Assembly: GCF_020283565.1 (NCBI RefSeq)
Contig: NC_060062.1
Location: 59,046,439-59,110,438, forward strand
Direction of reading: 5' to 3'
DNA from: Trifolium pratense
Lineage: Eukaryota > Streptophyta > Magnoliopsida > Fabales > Fabaceae
DNA length: 64,000 nt
The position numbers were made by a program, and so were the translations under genes. Under the pieces are notes generated by a model. The model saw nothing but the letters and a program-made list of their open reading frames with translations, searched no databases and was not told where the DNA came from. Below are positions 31,135 through 42,731 of the stretch, one piece after another; position 1 is the first letter of the stretch; each line of letters opens with the position of its first letter.

Positions 31135-32245
31135 TGTTGGAACAAAATTGATTTAAAAATGTTTGCCCCTAAATCTATTAAGGTTTTGATGATAACAAAG
31201 TATTAATAAACAATTGGAAGGACTAAAAATTTAATTTAAGTGTGCAGATATTAGTGTCAGATAAGTTCTGAATGAAGCTCAGAAGATATGCATTCAGAAG
31301 TTTACAAGCGCTCAGAAGATGTTGAACTTCAGAAGTTACAACCTTCAGATGATGAAGTCGTCAGAACTTCTTAAGTGTCCAAAGCTTCATCAACATCTGA
31401 AGATTTTCTTGAAGTCTGTGAAGATTCTCTTTTGCAAGTCAACTCTTCTACCAATGAAGAAAAGGACCTTTCAAGCTTGATCAGAACAGCTACTCTCATT
31501 TTGTCTGTCCACTCTTGAGAACGTGGGTCATCAGACTTGTTAGCTGAATAAGGAAAGTCTTCTCTGCACATGGTCAAAGTATCTGAAACTCTTACTCAGT
31601 TTTAGAAACAACCAAACTGCATCAAGACAAGTTGCTTGAAGACAAAAGGCTATCTACTTCAACGGTCATTTCTGCAACGACTCTTTTCTAGCTGTATATA
31701 TACTAGAAGGATCAGTTGTATAATATACAATCTTGACATCAAGGATCATACTGCGCTCAAACTCTGAACTGTGAATACAAGCTCTGAACCTCTGAACTAG
31801 TGTTGCTGCACTCTTAGTCCAAATACTTTGTACTCATTGTATTTGCTCTTTAAGGTTCTCTTAAGAGCAGTTGTATTCTTTCAACTATTTACTATCTCTT
31901 GTACTTGAGAAAACTTAAGCTTGTGTGCTTAAGTGAGAAGTCTTAAGCTTGTGTGCTTGAGCATTGTTGTGAAGTCTCTTGCTTGTGTGCTTGAGCATTT
32001 GTAATCTTGTGTTATTATAGTGAACTCCCTTGGAAGTGCAAGGGGACTGGACTACTCTCGTTTTGTGAGAGGAACCAGTATAAATTGCTTGTGTGCTTTC
32101 TCTCTCTCTTTATCTTGTTATTATTTGTGTTATTTATCCGCTGCTAACGTAGTTAAGTTAAGAACTTTGAAAAAGTTTTAACTTAGCTAAAACACAATTC
32201 AACCCCCCCCCCCCCCCCCCCCCTTCTTGTGTTTTCACACCTTCA
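31135..32245 (+). mobile_element. Element A 3' LTR (1,111 bp)
   Basis: Starts TGTTGGAACAAAATTG right after the polypurine tract and ends TTTTCACACCTTCA. It is nearly identical to 20262-21302 except for the longer C tract (32203-32223). The short minus-strand open frame inside both LTRs is an LTR by-product, not a gene. Confidence 0.92.
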
Positions 32246-32584
32246 TCTCACAGGAGCGTGAGGACTGGAGTAGCCCATACTATTAGGGGGTGAACCAGGA
32301 TAATTGTTTGTGTGTTGTTTCTCTTCCTTATCCTCTTTTATTTACTGTAAACACACATCACACAAAGCACTTCATTATATTTAATTTGAATCCTCACGCA
32401 GTAGAGAACGTTCTCAGAACAATCTATTTTATAGTAAAGAACGTTCTCAGACCAAACTGTTCTATAATTCACTAACATTTATCCAAGTATACACTTGAGA
32501 TCAATTTTGTAGAATGCAGGATTAATTTTTAAAAAGGGTCACAATTCAAACCCCCCCTTTCTTGTGACTATTTCTTCCAATTCA
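32246..32584 (+). mobile_element. Element B 3' LTR fragment
   Basis: Matches 18172-18508, the end of the B 5' LTR, with few differences, and ends CCAATTCA. Element A's 3' LTR joins it at 32245/32246. This implies that A inserted into the B 3' LTR and that a later deletion removed everything between B's internal region and A's 5' LTR. Confidence 0.82.
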
Positions 32585-34296
32585 AAAGTAACGTTTGTTA
32601 TTTCTAGTCAAGGTTCCATCTAATTCACATATATCAGAGTGTATTAAATCCATTGGTTCAGATTCCCTAGTTACTGACTTATGTGAACTTTTTGTTATTT
32701 TTGCTTGACTACAAAATTCGCATTTTTCTAAATCATCAAATTTTAATTTTGGAATTAAGCCTAAGTGACTTAAATTAGATATTGATCGCGAATTAACATG
32801 ACAAAGTCTAGAATGCCAAATATTAAAATCACACAAGGAATAAACAGAAGTAGAAATTTTATTCAAATTCAAATTGAGATCAACATTTAACTTAAACATG
32901 CCATCAGCGGCATACCCTTTCCCACTAAAAATACCATTCTTAGTGATGGTATACAAATCAGCCCCTATAGTTTGACTAAACCCAGCCTTATTGAGAAGAA
33001 AACCAGAAACAAGATTCTTTTTCATATCTGGTACATGCATAACATCCTTCAGGATCAGAGTCTTTCCGGAAGTAAATTTCAGCTCTATATCTCCAATTCC
33101 AGCAACTTCAGAAGTGTGAGCATTTCCCATCTGCACCTTCTTGTTCTCAGCAGTAGTGTATGTTTTGAACATAGCACGTTCATAACAGACATAGCGAGTT
33201 GCACCAGTGTCTATCCACCAACCATCAGTAACACCGATCATATTGATTTCGGTGATCATAGCAGCATATGCCTCTTCTACGACATTCAGATTAGCAGGCC
33301 TTGGCCTTGATTTGTTTCTACACTTTTTTGCCATATGACCCGGTTTCCAGCAATTAAAGCACATAAATTCACCAGCATCATTCTTTGGAGGAGGTGGTGG
33401 AGGAGGTTGCTGTCTAGCAATAGGGGCCTTAGAAGGATTCCCATTCTTAATCCGAACAGGTGCAGTACGGTTCTGATTCTTGAAATTTTTGCCCGTAGGC
33501 TTCAGAACCGCAGCAGCAGCAGTGGATTTCTTTTTGTTGTTATTGGAGACAACCAGAATTTTCTCTTCTTCTTTCATATCTTGCCTGCGAGATTCTTCCT
33601 CAATACGGAGGCGAGTAATCAAGCTTTCAATTGAAAATTCTTTAGTTTTGTGACGAAAAATGTTTTTAAAATCTTTCCCAGAAGGGGGCAGTTTGTCAAT
33701 AATAACAGCAATTTGAAACTGTTCATCAAGAGGCATACCTTCAGTAATAATTTCTTGTGCAATCTTCTGAATTTCATGAGACTGTGCTTCAACAGACCTT
33801 TCATCAACCATCTGATACTTTAAGTACCTGCTCACAACATATTTCTTTGCACCAGCTTCTTCAGTGTCATACTTTTTGGTCAGAGCCTCCCACACATCTT
33901 TAGCAGTATTGTATGATCGATAATAATCATACAAGTCATCAGCAAGTCCATTAATAATATAGTTCTTACATAAATAATCATGTTCTTTCCAGAGGTGTAT
34001 CTCTTTTTGCAGCTGAAGCTTTTGAGCTTTAACCTGTGCTGCAGCAGAATCAATTTGATCCTTATCTTTGTCATTCACAGGTTTCTCACCACCATTGGTG
34101 ACAGTCAATTCATTCGTTCCAGAAGCAGAAGCATCAGGAAGAACAGGTATGTCCTCATTGAGAACATTCACTACCTTTTTCAGAGTTAGGAAGAAATACA
34201 TCTTCTGTTGCCAGCGTTTGAAGTGCAGGCCTTCAAACTTAAAAGGTTTCTCTGTAGCACCAAAAAACTGTTACCGATAATATCCTCAGTAGCCAT
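32585..34296 (-). pseudogene. U1 copia gag-protease-integrase, truncated
   Basis: Reading leftward from ATG at 34296: a gag N-terminus disrupted by an indel at about 34264; then an open frame of about 530 residues with gag helices (HLWKEHDYLCKNYI, DVWEALTKKYD), a basic region, a Pro run, the zinc knuckle CFNCWKPGHMAKKC, protease WWIDTGATRYVC, the integrase zinc region (WHSRLCHVN, CEFCSQAK) and IHSDICE. It then ends at the B LTR junction, so the integrase core is missing. Unlike U3 and U4 it has no internal stop in gag after the indel. Confidence 0.85.
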
Positions 34297-34947
34297 GATA
34301 GTTTTGAAAACGTCTTAAAATTGTTGTTTTTGATTTAAAAATTTGGAAAAAATGCTACTGCTGTAAAATATTATCGGCTGAGTCGCGGGTGAATACGCTC
34401 TCTTTAAGACGTTTCACGGTATTACTCAAATTGTGCAGAGTAAACTATCAACCGTGAAGTCTCCAGGATAAAACAGCCTTCACAATTTTAATACTGAATT
34501 GCTACTGCACTGTAGAATTCGGGCAGAGATACACCCTTCTATTGATTCGATGAATCAATTCAATAATTGATACAAGAGTATCAACTCAATGAAACAACAA
34601 CGAAAGGAAAATTTTTGCGTGAAAGAAAGCAAGGAGAAAGAAGGAAAATAATTGTTCAGAGACTGTATGAGCTGATGAAAAAATAATGAAAGCAAAGACT
34701 GCTATTTATAATGCAGTTCTAAACGAATTTGAATAGTGGGGAACTGGTTTTCTACATTTGAGGAATCAGTTGAATTTCAAAAAACAAGTCACACGTGACC
34801 TGAATTGTAGGGAACGAATTCTTCCTTTGACTGAGTAACGGATAAGCGCTGACACAGCTTTGAAGACTTGGTTTCATGCATAATTAACATGTGCGAAAAT
34901 TAAAGCTCACACACTTAAAGAAAAATAAATTTTTCTTTTTCTTATTA

Positions 34948-35202
34948 GGGCCCGTTTGGTGCGCAGGATAGCATAGTGACAGGATAGGATATAAAAAAGG
35001 ATAAGGATAGGATAGGATAACAGTTATACCCAGTTATCATATCCTATGTTTGGTGCACACAGGATAACAAATATGATAACTATTATATTTTGTTTTTAAT
35101 ATATACTTGCTCATAATAATATTATAAGATATATAACATATTTAATTGACAAAATTACTCTTGTAAAACAATTGTTATTTTTTTAAAATTATTTTGTAAT
35201 AC
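34948..35202. mobile_element. TIR-type DNA transposon end fused to the copia copy
   Basis: Starts TTA-GGGCCCGTTTGGTGC, a terminus style seen in PIF/Harbinger and related TIR elements, where TTA would be the target duplication. It contains sub-repeats (TTTGGTGCGCAGGATA and TTTGGTGCACACAGGATA) and GGATA runs. The same segment is at 42514-42779, 45874-46139, 49234-49499 and from 55289. The opposite terminus is not found in the window, so class is tentative. Confidence 0.6.
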
Positions 35203-35860
35203 TCTCACTCTTTTACTTCTTCGAAGTTCAATTTCAGTATTGTTGTTGCTCTCAGAGTTTCTTATCACAGGAATGTGACTTGATTCGGTGCCCCCACTAT
35301 TTCTTAATTTAAAAGGAAATTTATCTTCAAAAAAATCAGCGTCAACTGATTCTATGATTACTTTAGCATTCAGGTCAAAAAACCTGTAAGCTTTACTGTT
35401 TGCAGCATACCCAATGAATACGCATTCATAGGCTCTACTAGCAAGTTTTACTCGGTTCGGGTCAGCTTTCCTGACATAAGCTAGACATCCCCAAGTTCTC
35501 AAATAAGACAGGTTTGGTTGTCTTTTCTTTAATGTCTCATATGGTGAGATCATTTTCTTAGACTTAGGGACTCTATTCAGGACAAAGCAAACAGTCAATA
35601 TAATTTCCCCCCACCAGTGTGAAGCAGCGCCTGAATTTAACATTATAGCAACAACTAATTCTGTGAGAGTTCTATTTTTTCTTTCTGCTTTACCATTCAT
35701 TTCAGGGGAATATGGTGCAGTCATTTCATGTATAATTCCATGTTGTTTATAAAAATCATTAAATAAACTAGAATTATATTCAGTTCCTCTATCACTACGT
35801 AATCTCTTAATTTTCATACTAAATTGATTTTCAATTTCATTTACAAACACTTTAAACACA
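35155..35860 (-). pseudogene. U2 integrase C-terminal part with transposon-derived tail
   Basis: Frame of about 235 residues: RLRSDRGTEYNS (second catalytic Asp), NGKAERKNRTL (catalytic Glu), the conserved WGCLAYVRKADP and CVFIGYAANSKAYRF of the copia integrase C-terminus, then RRSKRVRV. The following 14 residues (LQNNFKKITIVLQE) and the stop come from the TIR-element segment. The upstream part of the gene lies beyond the inserted element at 40829. Confidence 0.85.
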
Positions 35861-37031
35861 TGATCGCTGTCGTTTCGCGATCAAAATAAATTTTAATTAA
35901 GAAAAGTAGTAACAAGGTAGTTAACCTTGGTCGTCTCACAAGGACCTCTAATTTAATAATTAGTAAAAATAAGAACAATGAATAACACAATTAAATATGG
36001 GGTTTTGGGTTTGTTTAGATCGAAAGAGTATTAGAAATTCAATTGATAAAAAGACGATCAATCCATTGGTTTTAGGAAAACTTCGTTATGATTCTATCCT
36101 CGGTTCACATAAAATATTGTTTATATATTCATGCCTTGGTTGGTTTATAAGACCGATTATACAAGCGATAAACAGTTTATACGAATTCATTCGATTAAGC
36201 AAAGAATGTGTTCAACTAACCATGAGTAGTGAACAAGCGTCACTTAGAACACGGTTTGTATCATGACAGATTTCGACCAACCCTTTTTTGCTAAGCGCGA
36301 AAAAACCTATATCAATTCCTATTCGAACTAGTCATACAAGCGATGAATCAATCCGAAAAGTCTCACAATATATAACTCAAAATAGAGATTAAGCATCACT
36401 ATATTCGAGTTTCATAAATAAATAAAGAGCATGAATTGATAAGAGAAGACAATAAATAAATAAACTGAATTACTATTAAGAATTGAACCTCAAGAAGTCA
36501 TGAACGATGTTCCCGTATACCAATGGATCAACCTAGGGTTGCTAGTTCTCCATGAGAATGTAGCAGCCTTTCTTTCTATTTTTTTTGCGTGAAATCAGAA
36601 TCCCCCTGAAACCCTAGCTGTGTTTTTGCTTAAGTACTCAGAGAAAATTGGGCTTAAAAAGCTACGGGTCGAAAAACATAAGTTTGACCCGAAATTACAT
36701 TATTTTCATAAAGTCTGGAACATAAACGTAACTATTTGACACACTTGCCCTCCGAACTGGGTTTTGGCCTCAACATGAAAGTTGTATCTCTTGATCTCAG
36801 CTTTCCAACGCATCTTCCGGCGCCTCAATCCGATATTCGTAGCTCCAGTTATGACCTGCGGACTGGAAGGGTGTCAAAGTGCTATTTATTCATAAATTAA
36901 GTGCGAAAATAAAATAAAGTTAGAAATAAACTTAAATATAAAAACACATTAAAATAGTAAAAATAGTAAATTAAACCATAGGAATACACTAGTACAATAG
37001 TAAAAGAATGTGCATTAAAATGCACTGATCA
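35861..37031 (-). repeat. 3' LTR of the gag-only element
   Basis: 1,171 bp. Contains the module CAACATGAAAGTTGT...AGCTTTCCAACG (36771-36812), also found in LTR G at 61962-62002. Preceded on the minus strand by the polypurine tract. Confidence 0.92.
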
Positions 37032-37050
37032 AATTCCCCCACACTTGAAC
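37032..37050 (-). promoter_or_regulatory. Polypurine tract of the gag-only element
   Basis: The minus strand reads AAGTGTGGGGGAATT directly before the LTR start, the usual form in Athila/Tat elements. Confidence 0.8.
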
Positions 37051-38088
37051 TTTTGCACTCCGAGCAAAACTTAGGATTAAAGACTTAAACTAAAAATTTA
37101 AAACACAAACAAGCATGCTACAACGTCACAAGTACCAACACATTCTAAGATTCAAGCTACAAGCCTTGGATTGTTTTTCAAAGATTGGCATAACTCTTGT
37201 ATGTCAACTATCAATGATAATCATGCATGTGTGTGTGAACTGCCTATTACTGTCAACCAGAGTCATGACATGATCCTTCTCATAAACTACACAGTCAGGA
37301 TACTAAGCTACCTTTTCTTTCCTACAACTCAGAGTTTGAGTTTAGATTTCAGCTTGAGGGGAAGCTATTCTTTTCTTGTTCTCACAGGCTTTTTGATTTT
37401 TATACGCAGGGATACCACTTAAGTTCATTTTAGTTATGCTTTAGGTGCTACTCTACCTTTTCACCTGACGGGATCTCACTTGTAATGAGTCCAACCTGTT
37501 ACTCCGAATAGAGCACCCTACACAACATTTGTTCCTCCAGTTTTAGGCACAAGAACTCAACATATTCATTATTGTTCCTCCAGTTTCGGGCACAGGAACT
37601 TATTCTATTTTTATTTTTATTTTTTTAATTTTTTTTTATTGTGTAGTATCCCATCATTTAATCTAGCCATGATCCTACAATCAAGTAATTCAGTTTTACC
37701 CCAAACTTAGTCCTAATCATACCTCTTTATCGTATTCTATACTCAGACAACTTAGCTGATGACTGTGTATTTTAAAGATTTATCAAGCCACTACTAAGTT
37801 TGCAAGTTTTTCAGCAATTGTGCATTAAGGTGCAAAGATCATCATATCACGTATGAAAACGAGAATTTCCAAAAATTTCACCAATCCTACAGCTATATTA
37901 CTCTAGTCCTAAAACATGTAACTACTCATAACAATTGCATGCATGCTAAATTTATTTATTTATTATTATTATATTTTTTTAATTGACAGGAAAGTAAAAT
38001 AAATAAATGTCCCCCCCACACTTAAAACAGACATTGTCCGCAATGTATAACATTAAGCATAAAGAAAAGGAAGGAACACACCCGAGGG
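37051..38088 (-). mobile_element. Noncoding 3' internal region of the gag-only element
   Basis: No credible ORF. It contains a direct repeat (TTGTTCCTCCAGTTT...GGCACA.GAACT) at 37529-37557 and 37572-37600 and a T-rich run at 37610-37640. Confidence 0.6.
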
Positions 38089-38640
38089 CTAAGGTGTAGC
38101 TTTCATGTCTGGTGGTTTTGGAGGAGGCCTTTCTGCACTTCGAATACATGAAACGGGAAAAAGCAAATAGCAGATGAACTTAGATATTAGTAAAAAATCT
38201 GGTGGCTTGGGAGGAATAGCCAGCACATATGGTACACCTGCAATAACAAAAGCATGGAAATCAGACAATCCACGGTTAGTTTGTGAGTCAGATAAATTGG
38301 GTGGAAGAGATGCACAAATGGTGAAGGACAACTGCATGTTTCTTGGCTTAATCAAAGGTTCCACCAACAATTTTTTTTCTATAGTCAATGGTTTCTTCCG
38401 ACTAAAATCCACGTTTTTGCTGTCAACTACAAGAGTTATTGTATTTGCTTGAATTTCTGCACAAGTGGTTGTCGGCATCAAAATATCTTCACTTAAAATA
38501 GCTGCATTGATCTCAAGACAAGCATTACAAACACCACATTCACAAGAAAAAATTTCAAAAGATTTATCTACTTCAAGCGAAGTATGTAATTCATCTAAAT
38601 TCAAAGGAATTTTGTGGTGTGATCTCTTCCATGCATTCAC
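38089..38640 (-). CDS. Second ORF of the gag-only element, about 183 codons, function unknown
   Basis: The frame overlaps the gag-like ORF by 50 nt in another phase and has no ATG at its start, so it may be a frameshifted continuation of gag or be reached by frameshifting. It has a Cys-rich CECGVCNACL segment near residue 33 and proline-rich PPKPPD repeats at the C-terminal side. It does not resemble an aspartic protease (no DTG or DSG). I do not recognise a function. Confidence 0.5.
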   Translation of the reverse strand: MNAWKRSHHKIPLNLDELHTSLEVDKSFEIFSCECGVCNACLEINAAILSEDILMPTTTCAEIQANTITLVVDSKNVDFSRKKPLTIEKKLLVEPLIKPRNMQLSFTICASLPPNLSDSQTNRGLSDFHAFVIAGVPYVLAIPPKPPDFLLISKFICYLLFPVSCIRSAERPPPKPPDMKATP

Positions 38641-39208
38641 TTGAATTTATGTTGCTTATTTTGTGTTCATCAACAGAAACAAGTATTGTTTCAATGGGCT
38701 CACCTGGAGTTTCATCAACACTTGTATCACATTGCATTACCTCTAAGAGTGCAGCAGGTTGTACATCATCATGCAACATCTTCTTCTCTTGAATTAGATG
38801 GGCATTGGAGACTATTTGCTCAACTTGGACTGCTAAACTTTGAAGAGAGGATTGCATCCATTCATCCATTTGCTTATTATGTTCAGCCATCTGCTTTATC
38901 AATTCTTCCAAACTAGGTTGTGGCTCAACCACCGATGAATCAATTTGCTGAAACTGTGGATATGACCAAATAAGCTGCTCAGCAGGATATGAATTTTGTT
39001 CTTGATAGTATTGTCCTTGAAAATTACCTACAAATTGCGTCTCACCACAAAAAGTATCTAAAAATATAGGACAATCATCACTAATATGAAAACTCGAAGA
39101 ACAAATAGTACACATCACAGTTGGAATATAATTTTGATAGCAAGATTGTTGTTTTCTTGCATCCAAGCAATTTATGATATAAGCCAACTGGTCCGATGAA
39201 TCTCCCAT
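38591..39208 (-). CDS. Gag-like protein of the non-autonomous element, 205 aa
   Basis: Starts MGDSSDQLAYII at 39208. A zinc knuckle CTICSSSFHISDDC (C-x2-C-x4-H-x4-C) lies near residue 32. It is followed by QFVGNFQGQYYQEQNSYP and SYPQFQQ, the counterpart of the NPGW...PNFSW region of Athila gag, and by a predicted helical segment (LEELIKQMAEHNKQMDEW). The large N-terminal gag domain seen in element D is missing, so the protein is only the C-terminal half of a gag. Confidence 0.7.
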   Translation of the reverse strand: MGDSSDQLAYIINCLDARKQQSCYQNYIPTVMCTICSSSFHISDDCPIFLDTFCGETQFVGNFQGQYYQEQNSYPAEQLIWSYPQFQQIDSSVVEPQPSLEELIKQMAEHNKQMDEWMQSSLQSLAVQVEQIVSNAHLIQEKKMLHDDVQPAALLEVMQCDTSVDETPGEPIETILVSVDEHKISNINSSECMEEITPQNSFEFR

Positions 39209-39636
39209 TTTTTTATTGGTTTTTTTTTTTGTCTAAATAAAATGAAGAGAAAAATAAAAAACGAATCAAAAAAAATCTAAAAACAAATTAAAAATAACAC
39301 CTAAAATCTCTAAAAATCAAACAAATCTAAATATAATTTTTTGGGATTTTTTTAAATGTATGGAAAATTCAAAAAAAATAAAAAGTGGTCTAAACGAAGA
39401 AATTTCGCAATTTCAGCCTCAATTTTCGTATCAAAGATACGAAAGTTTTGTTCCTTGATTTATTTCGGATTTATGGACCAAATTTCGGATCAATCTGAGA
39501 TATCAACCGAAAATTAATTATTTTTCAGCTTCGCTGCAAAATTCAACGTTAGAACCTGAAACACAACAAAAACTCACAAAACAAAAAGTGTTAGTAATGT
39601 TAGTTAGTTCTAAATTTTACTAATCCTAATCAGAGA

Positions 39637-39654
39637 TCCCCGGCAACGGCGCCA
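39637..39654 (-). promoter_or_regulatory. Primer binding site for tRNA-Asp (gag-only element)
   Basis: The minus strand reads TGGCGCCGTTGCCGGGGA, 3 bp after the 5' LTR, identical to the site of element D. Confidence 0.9.
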
Positions 39655-39657
39655 ATT

Positions 39658-40828
39658 TGATCGCTGTCGTTTCGCGATCAAAATAAATTTTAATTAAGAA
39701 AAGTAGTAACAAGGTAGTTAACCTTGGTCGTCTCACAAGGACCTCTAATTTAATAATTAGTAAAAATAAGAACAATGAATAACACAATTAAATATGGGGT
39801 TTTGGGTTTGTTTAGATCGAAAGAGTATTAGAAATTCAATTGATAAAAAGACGATCAATCCATTGGTTTTAGGAAAACTTCGTTATGATTCTATCCTCGG
39901 TTCACATAAAATATTGTTTATATATTCATGCCTTGGTTGGTTTATAAGACCGATTATACAAGCGATAAACAGTTTATACGAATTCATTCGATTAAGCAAA
40001 GAATGTGTTCAACTAACCATGAGTAGTGAACAAGCGTCACTTAGAACACGGTTTGTATCATGACAGATTTCGACCAACCCTTTTTTGCTAAGCGCGAAAA
40101 AACCTATATCAATTCCTATTCGAACTAGTCATACAAGCGATGAATCAATCCGAAAAGTCTCACAATATATAACTCAAAATAGAGATTAAGCATCACTATA
40201 TTCGAGTTTCATAAATAAATAAAGAGCATGAATTGATAAGAGAAGACAATAAATAAATAAACTGAATTACTATTAAGAATTGAACCTCAAGAAGTCATGA
40301 ACGATGTTCCCGTATACCAATGGATCAACCTAGGGTTGCTAGTTCTCCATGAGAATGTAGCAGCCTTTCTTTCTATTTTTTTTGCATGAAATCAGAATCC
40401 CCCTGAAACCCTAGCTGTGTTTTTGCTTAAGTACTCAGAGAAAATTGGGCTTAAAAAGCTACGGGTCGAAAAACATAAGTTTGACCCGAAATTACATTAT
40501 TTTCATAAAGTCTGGAACATAAACGTAAATATTTGACACACTTGCGCTCCGAACTGGGTTTTGGCCTCAACATGAAAGTTGTAGCTCTTGATCTCAGCTT
40601 TCCAACGCATCTTCCGGCGCCTCAATCCGATATTCGTAGCTCCAGTTATGACCTGCGGACTGGAAGGGTGTCAAAGTGCTATTTATTCATAAATTAAGTG
40701 CGAAAATAAAATAAAGTTAGAAATAAACTTAAATATAAAAACACATTAAAATAGTAAAAATAGTAAATTAAACCATAGGAATACACTAGTACAATAGTAA
40801 AAGAATGTGCATTAAAATGCACTGATCA
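39658..40828 (-). repeat. 5' LTR of the gag-only element
   Basis: 1,171 bp, same length as its partner at 35861-37031. Differences seen: GCATG for GCGTG near 40386, AAATATT for AACTATT near 40529, GCGCTCC for GCCCTCC near 40545, and GTAGCTC for GTATCTC near 40584. Confidence 0.92.
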
Positions 40829-41861
40829 ACACATCAAATGCTTCACTTTTATGTTTCATTAGATATACAAAGGTGTAATCAGAACAATCATCAATAAATG
40901 TGATAAAGTAACGTTTGTTATTTCTAGTCAAGGTTCCATCTAATTCACATATATCAGAGTGTATTAAATCCATTGGTTCAGATTCCCTAGTTACTGACTT
41001 ATGTGAACTTTTTGTTATTTTTGCTTGACTACAAAATTCGCATTTTTCTAAATCATCAAATTTTAATTTTGGAATTAAGCCTAAGTGACATAAATTAGAT
41101 ATTGATCGCGAATTAACATGACAAAGTCTAGAATGCCAAATATTAAAATCACACAAGGAATAAACAGAAGTAGAAATTTTATTCAAATTCAAATTGAGAT
41201 CAACATTTAACTTAAACATGCCATTAGTGGCATACCCTTTCCCAATAAAAATACCATTCTTAGTGATGGTATACAAATCAGCCCCTATAGTTTGACTAAA
41301 CCCAGCCTTATTGAGAAGAAAACCAGAAACAAGATTCTTTTTCATATCTGGTACATGCATAACATCCTTCAGGATCAGAGTCTTTCCGGAAGTAAATTTC
41401 AGCTCTCTATCTCCAATTCTAGCAACTTCAGAAGTGTGAGCATTTCCCATCTGCACCTTCTTGTTCTCAGCAGTAGTGTATGTTTTGAACATAGCATGTT
41501 CATAACAGACATGGCGAGTTGCACCAGTGTCTATCCACCAACCATGTTCTTTCCAGAGGTGTATCTCTTTTTGCAGCTGAAGCTTTTGAGCTTTAACCTG
41601 TGCTGCAGCAGAATCAATTTGATCCTTATCTTTGTCATTCACAGGTTTCTCACCACCATTGGTGATAGTCAATTCATTCGTTCCAGAAGCAGAAGCATCA
41701 GGAAGAACAGGTATGTCCTCATTGAGAACATTCACTACCTTTTTCAGAGTTAGGAAGAAATACATCTTCTGTTGCCAGCGTTTGAAGTGCAGGCCTTCAA
41801 ACTTAAAAGGTTTCTCTGTAGCACCAACAGAACTGTTACCGATAATATCCTCAGTAGCCAT
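40829..41861 (-). pseudogene. U2 gag-protease fusion after in-frame deletion, cut by insertion
   Basis: Starts MATEDIIGNSSVGATEKPFK. At 41545/41546 the gag helix KEIHLWKEH is joined directly to the protease GWWIDTGATRHVC. Against U3 this removes 756 bp (44150-44905), or 252 codons, including the gag core, Pro run and zinc knuckle, and keeps the frame. The integrase zinc region and IHSDICE follow, up to the inserted LTR at 40828. Confidence 0.88.
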
Positions 41862-42731
41862 GATAGTTTTGAAAACGTCTTAAAATTGTTGTTTTTGATT
41901 TAAAAATTTGGAAAAAAATGCTACTGCTGTAAAATATTATCGGCTGAGTCGCGGGTGAATACGCTCTCTTTAAGACGTTTCACGGTATTACTCAAATTGT
42001 GCAGAGTAAACTATCAACCGTGAAGTCTCCAGGATAAAACAGCCTTCACAATTTTAATACCGAATTGCTACTGCACTGTAGATTTCGGGCAGAGATACTC
42101 CCTTCTATTGATTCGATGAATCAATTCAATAATTGATACAAGAGTATCAACTCAATGAAACAACAACGAAAGGAAAATTTTTGCGTGAAAGAAAGCAAGG
42201 AGAAAGAAGGAAAATAATTGTTCAGAGACTGTATGAACTGATGAAAAAATAATGAAAGCAAAGACTGCTATTTATAATGCAGTTCTAAACGAATTTGAAT
42301 AGTGGGGAACTGGTTTTCTACATTTGAGGAATCAGTTGAATTTCAAAAAACAAGTCACACGTGACCTGAATTGTAGGGAACGAATTCTTCCTTTGACTGA
42401 GTAACGGATAAGCGCTGACACAGCTTTGAAGACTTGGTTTCATGCACAATTAACATGTGCGAAAATTAAAGCTCACACACTTAAAGAAAAATAAATTTTT
42501 CTTTTTCTTATTAGGGCCCGTTTGGTGCGCAGGATAGCATAGTGACAGGATAGGATATAAAAAAGGATAAGGATAGGATAGGATAACAGCAGGATAACAG
42601 TTATACCCAGTTATCATATCTTATGTTTGGTGCACACAGGATAACAAATATGATAACTATTATATTTTGTTTTTAATATATACTTGCTCATAATAATATT
42701 ATAAAATATATAACATATTTAATTGACAAAA

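Larger units (their letters stand above)
32585..35202 (-). mobile_element. Array unit U1, left-truncated
   Basis: First of six copies of the 3,360-bp unit. Its left end is cut in integrase by the B LTR end. It contains integrase part, protease, gag, promoter (TATA at 34702-34710) and the TIR-element segment (34948-35202). That segment lacks an 11-bp CAGGATAACAG duplication found in U2-U4 and U6. Confidence 0.88.
35861..40828 (-). mobile_element. Non-autonomous gypsy element with gag-like ORF only
   Basis: Two 1,171-bp LTRs (35861-37031 and 39658-40828) begin TGATCGCTGTCG and end TGCACTGATCA. I counted only four differences between them, so insertion is recent. Target duplication ACACA at 35856-35860 and 40829-40833, confirmed by the empty site in the sister units. 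Minus-strand order: LTR, tRNA-Asp primer site, gag-like ORFs, noncoding 3' region, polypurine tract, LTR. No protease, RT or integrase. This fits the TR-GAG class of plant elements. Confidence 0.92.

Noticed and set aside
32582..34201. Possible domesticated host gene from U1
   Set aside because: Cut by LTR B at one end, frameshifted at the other, and repeated in the array.
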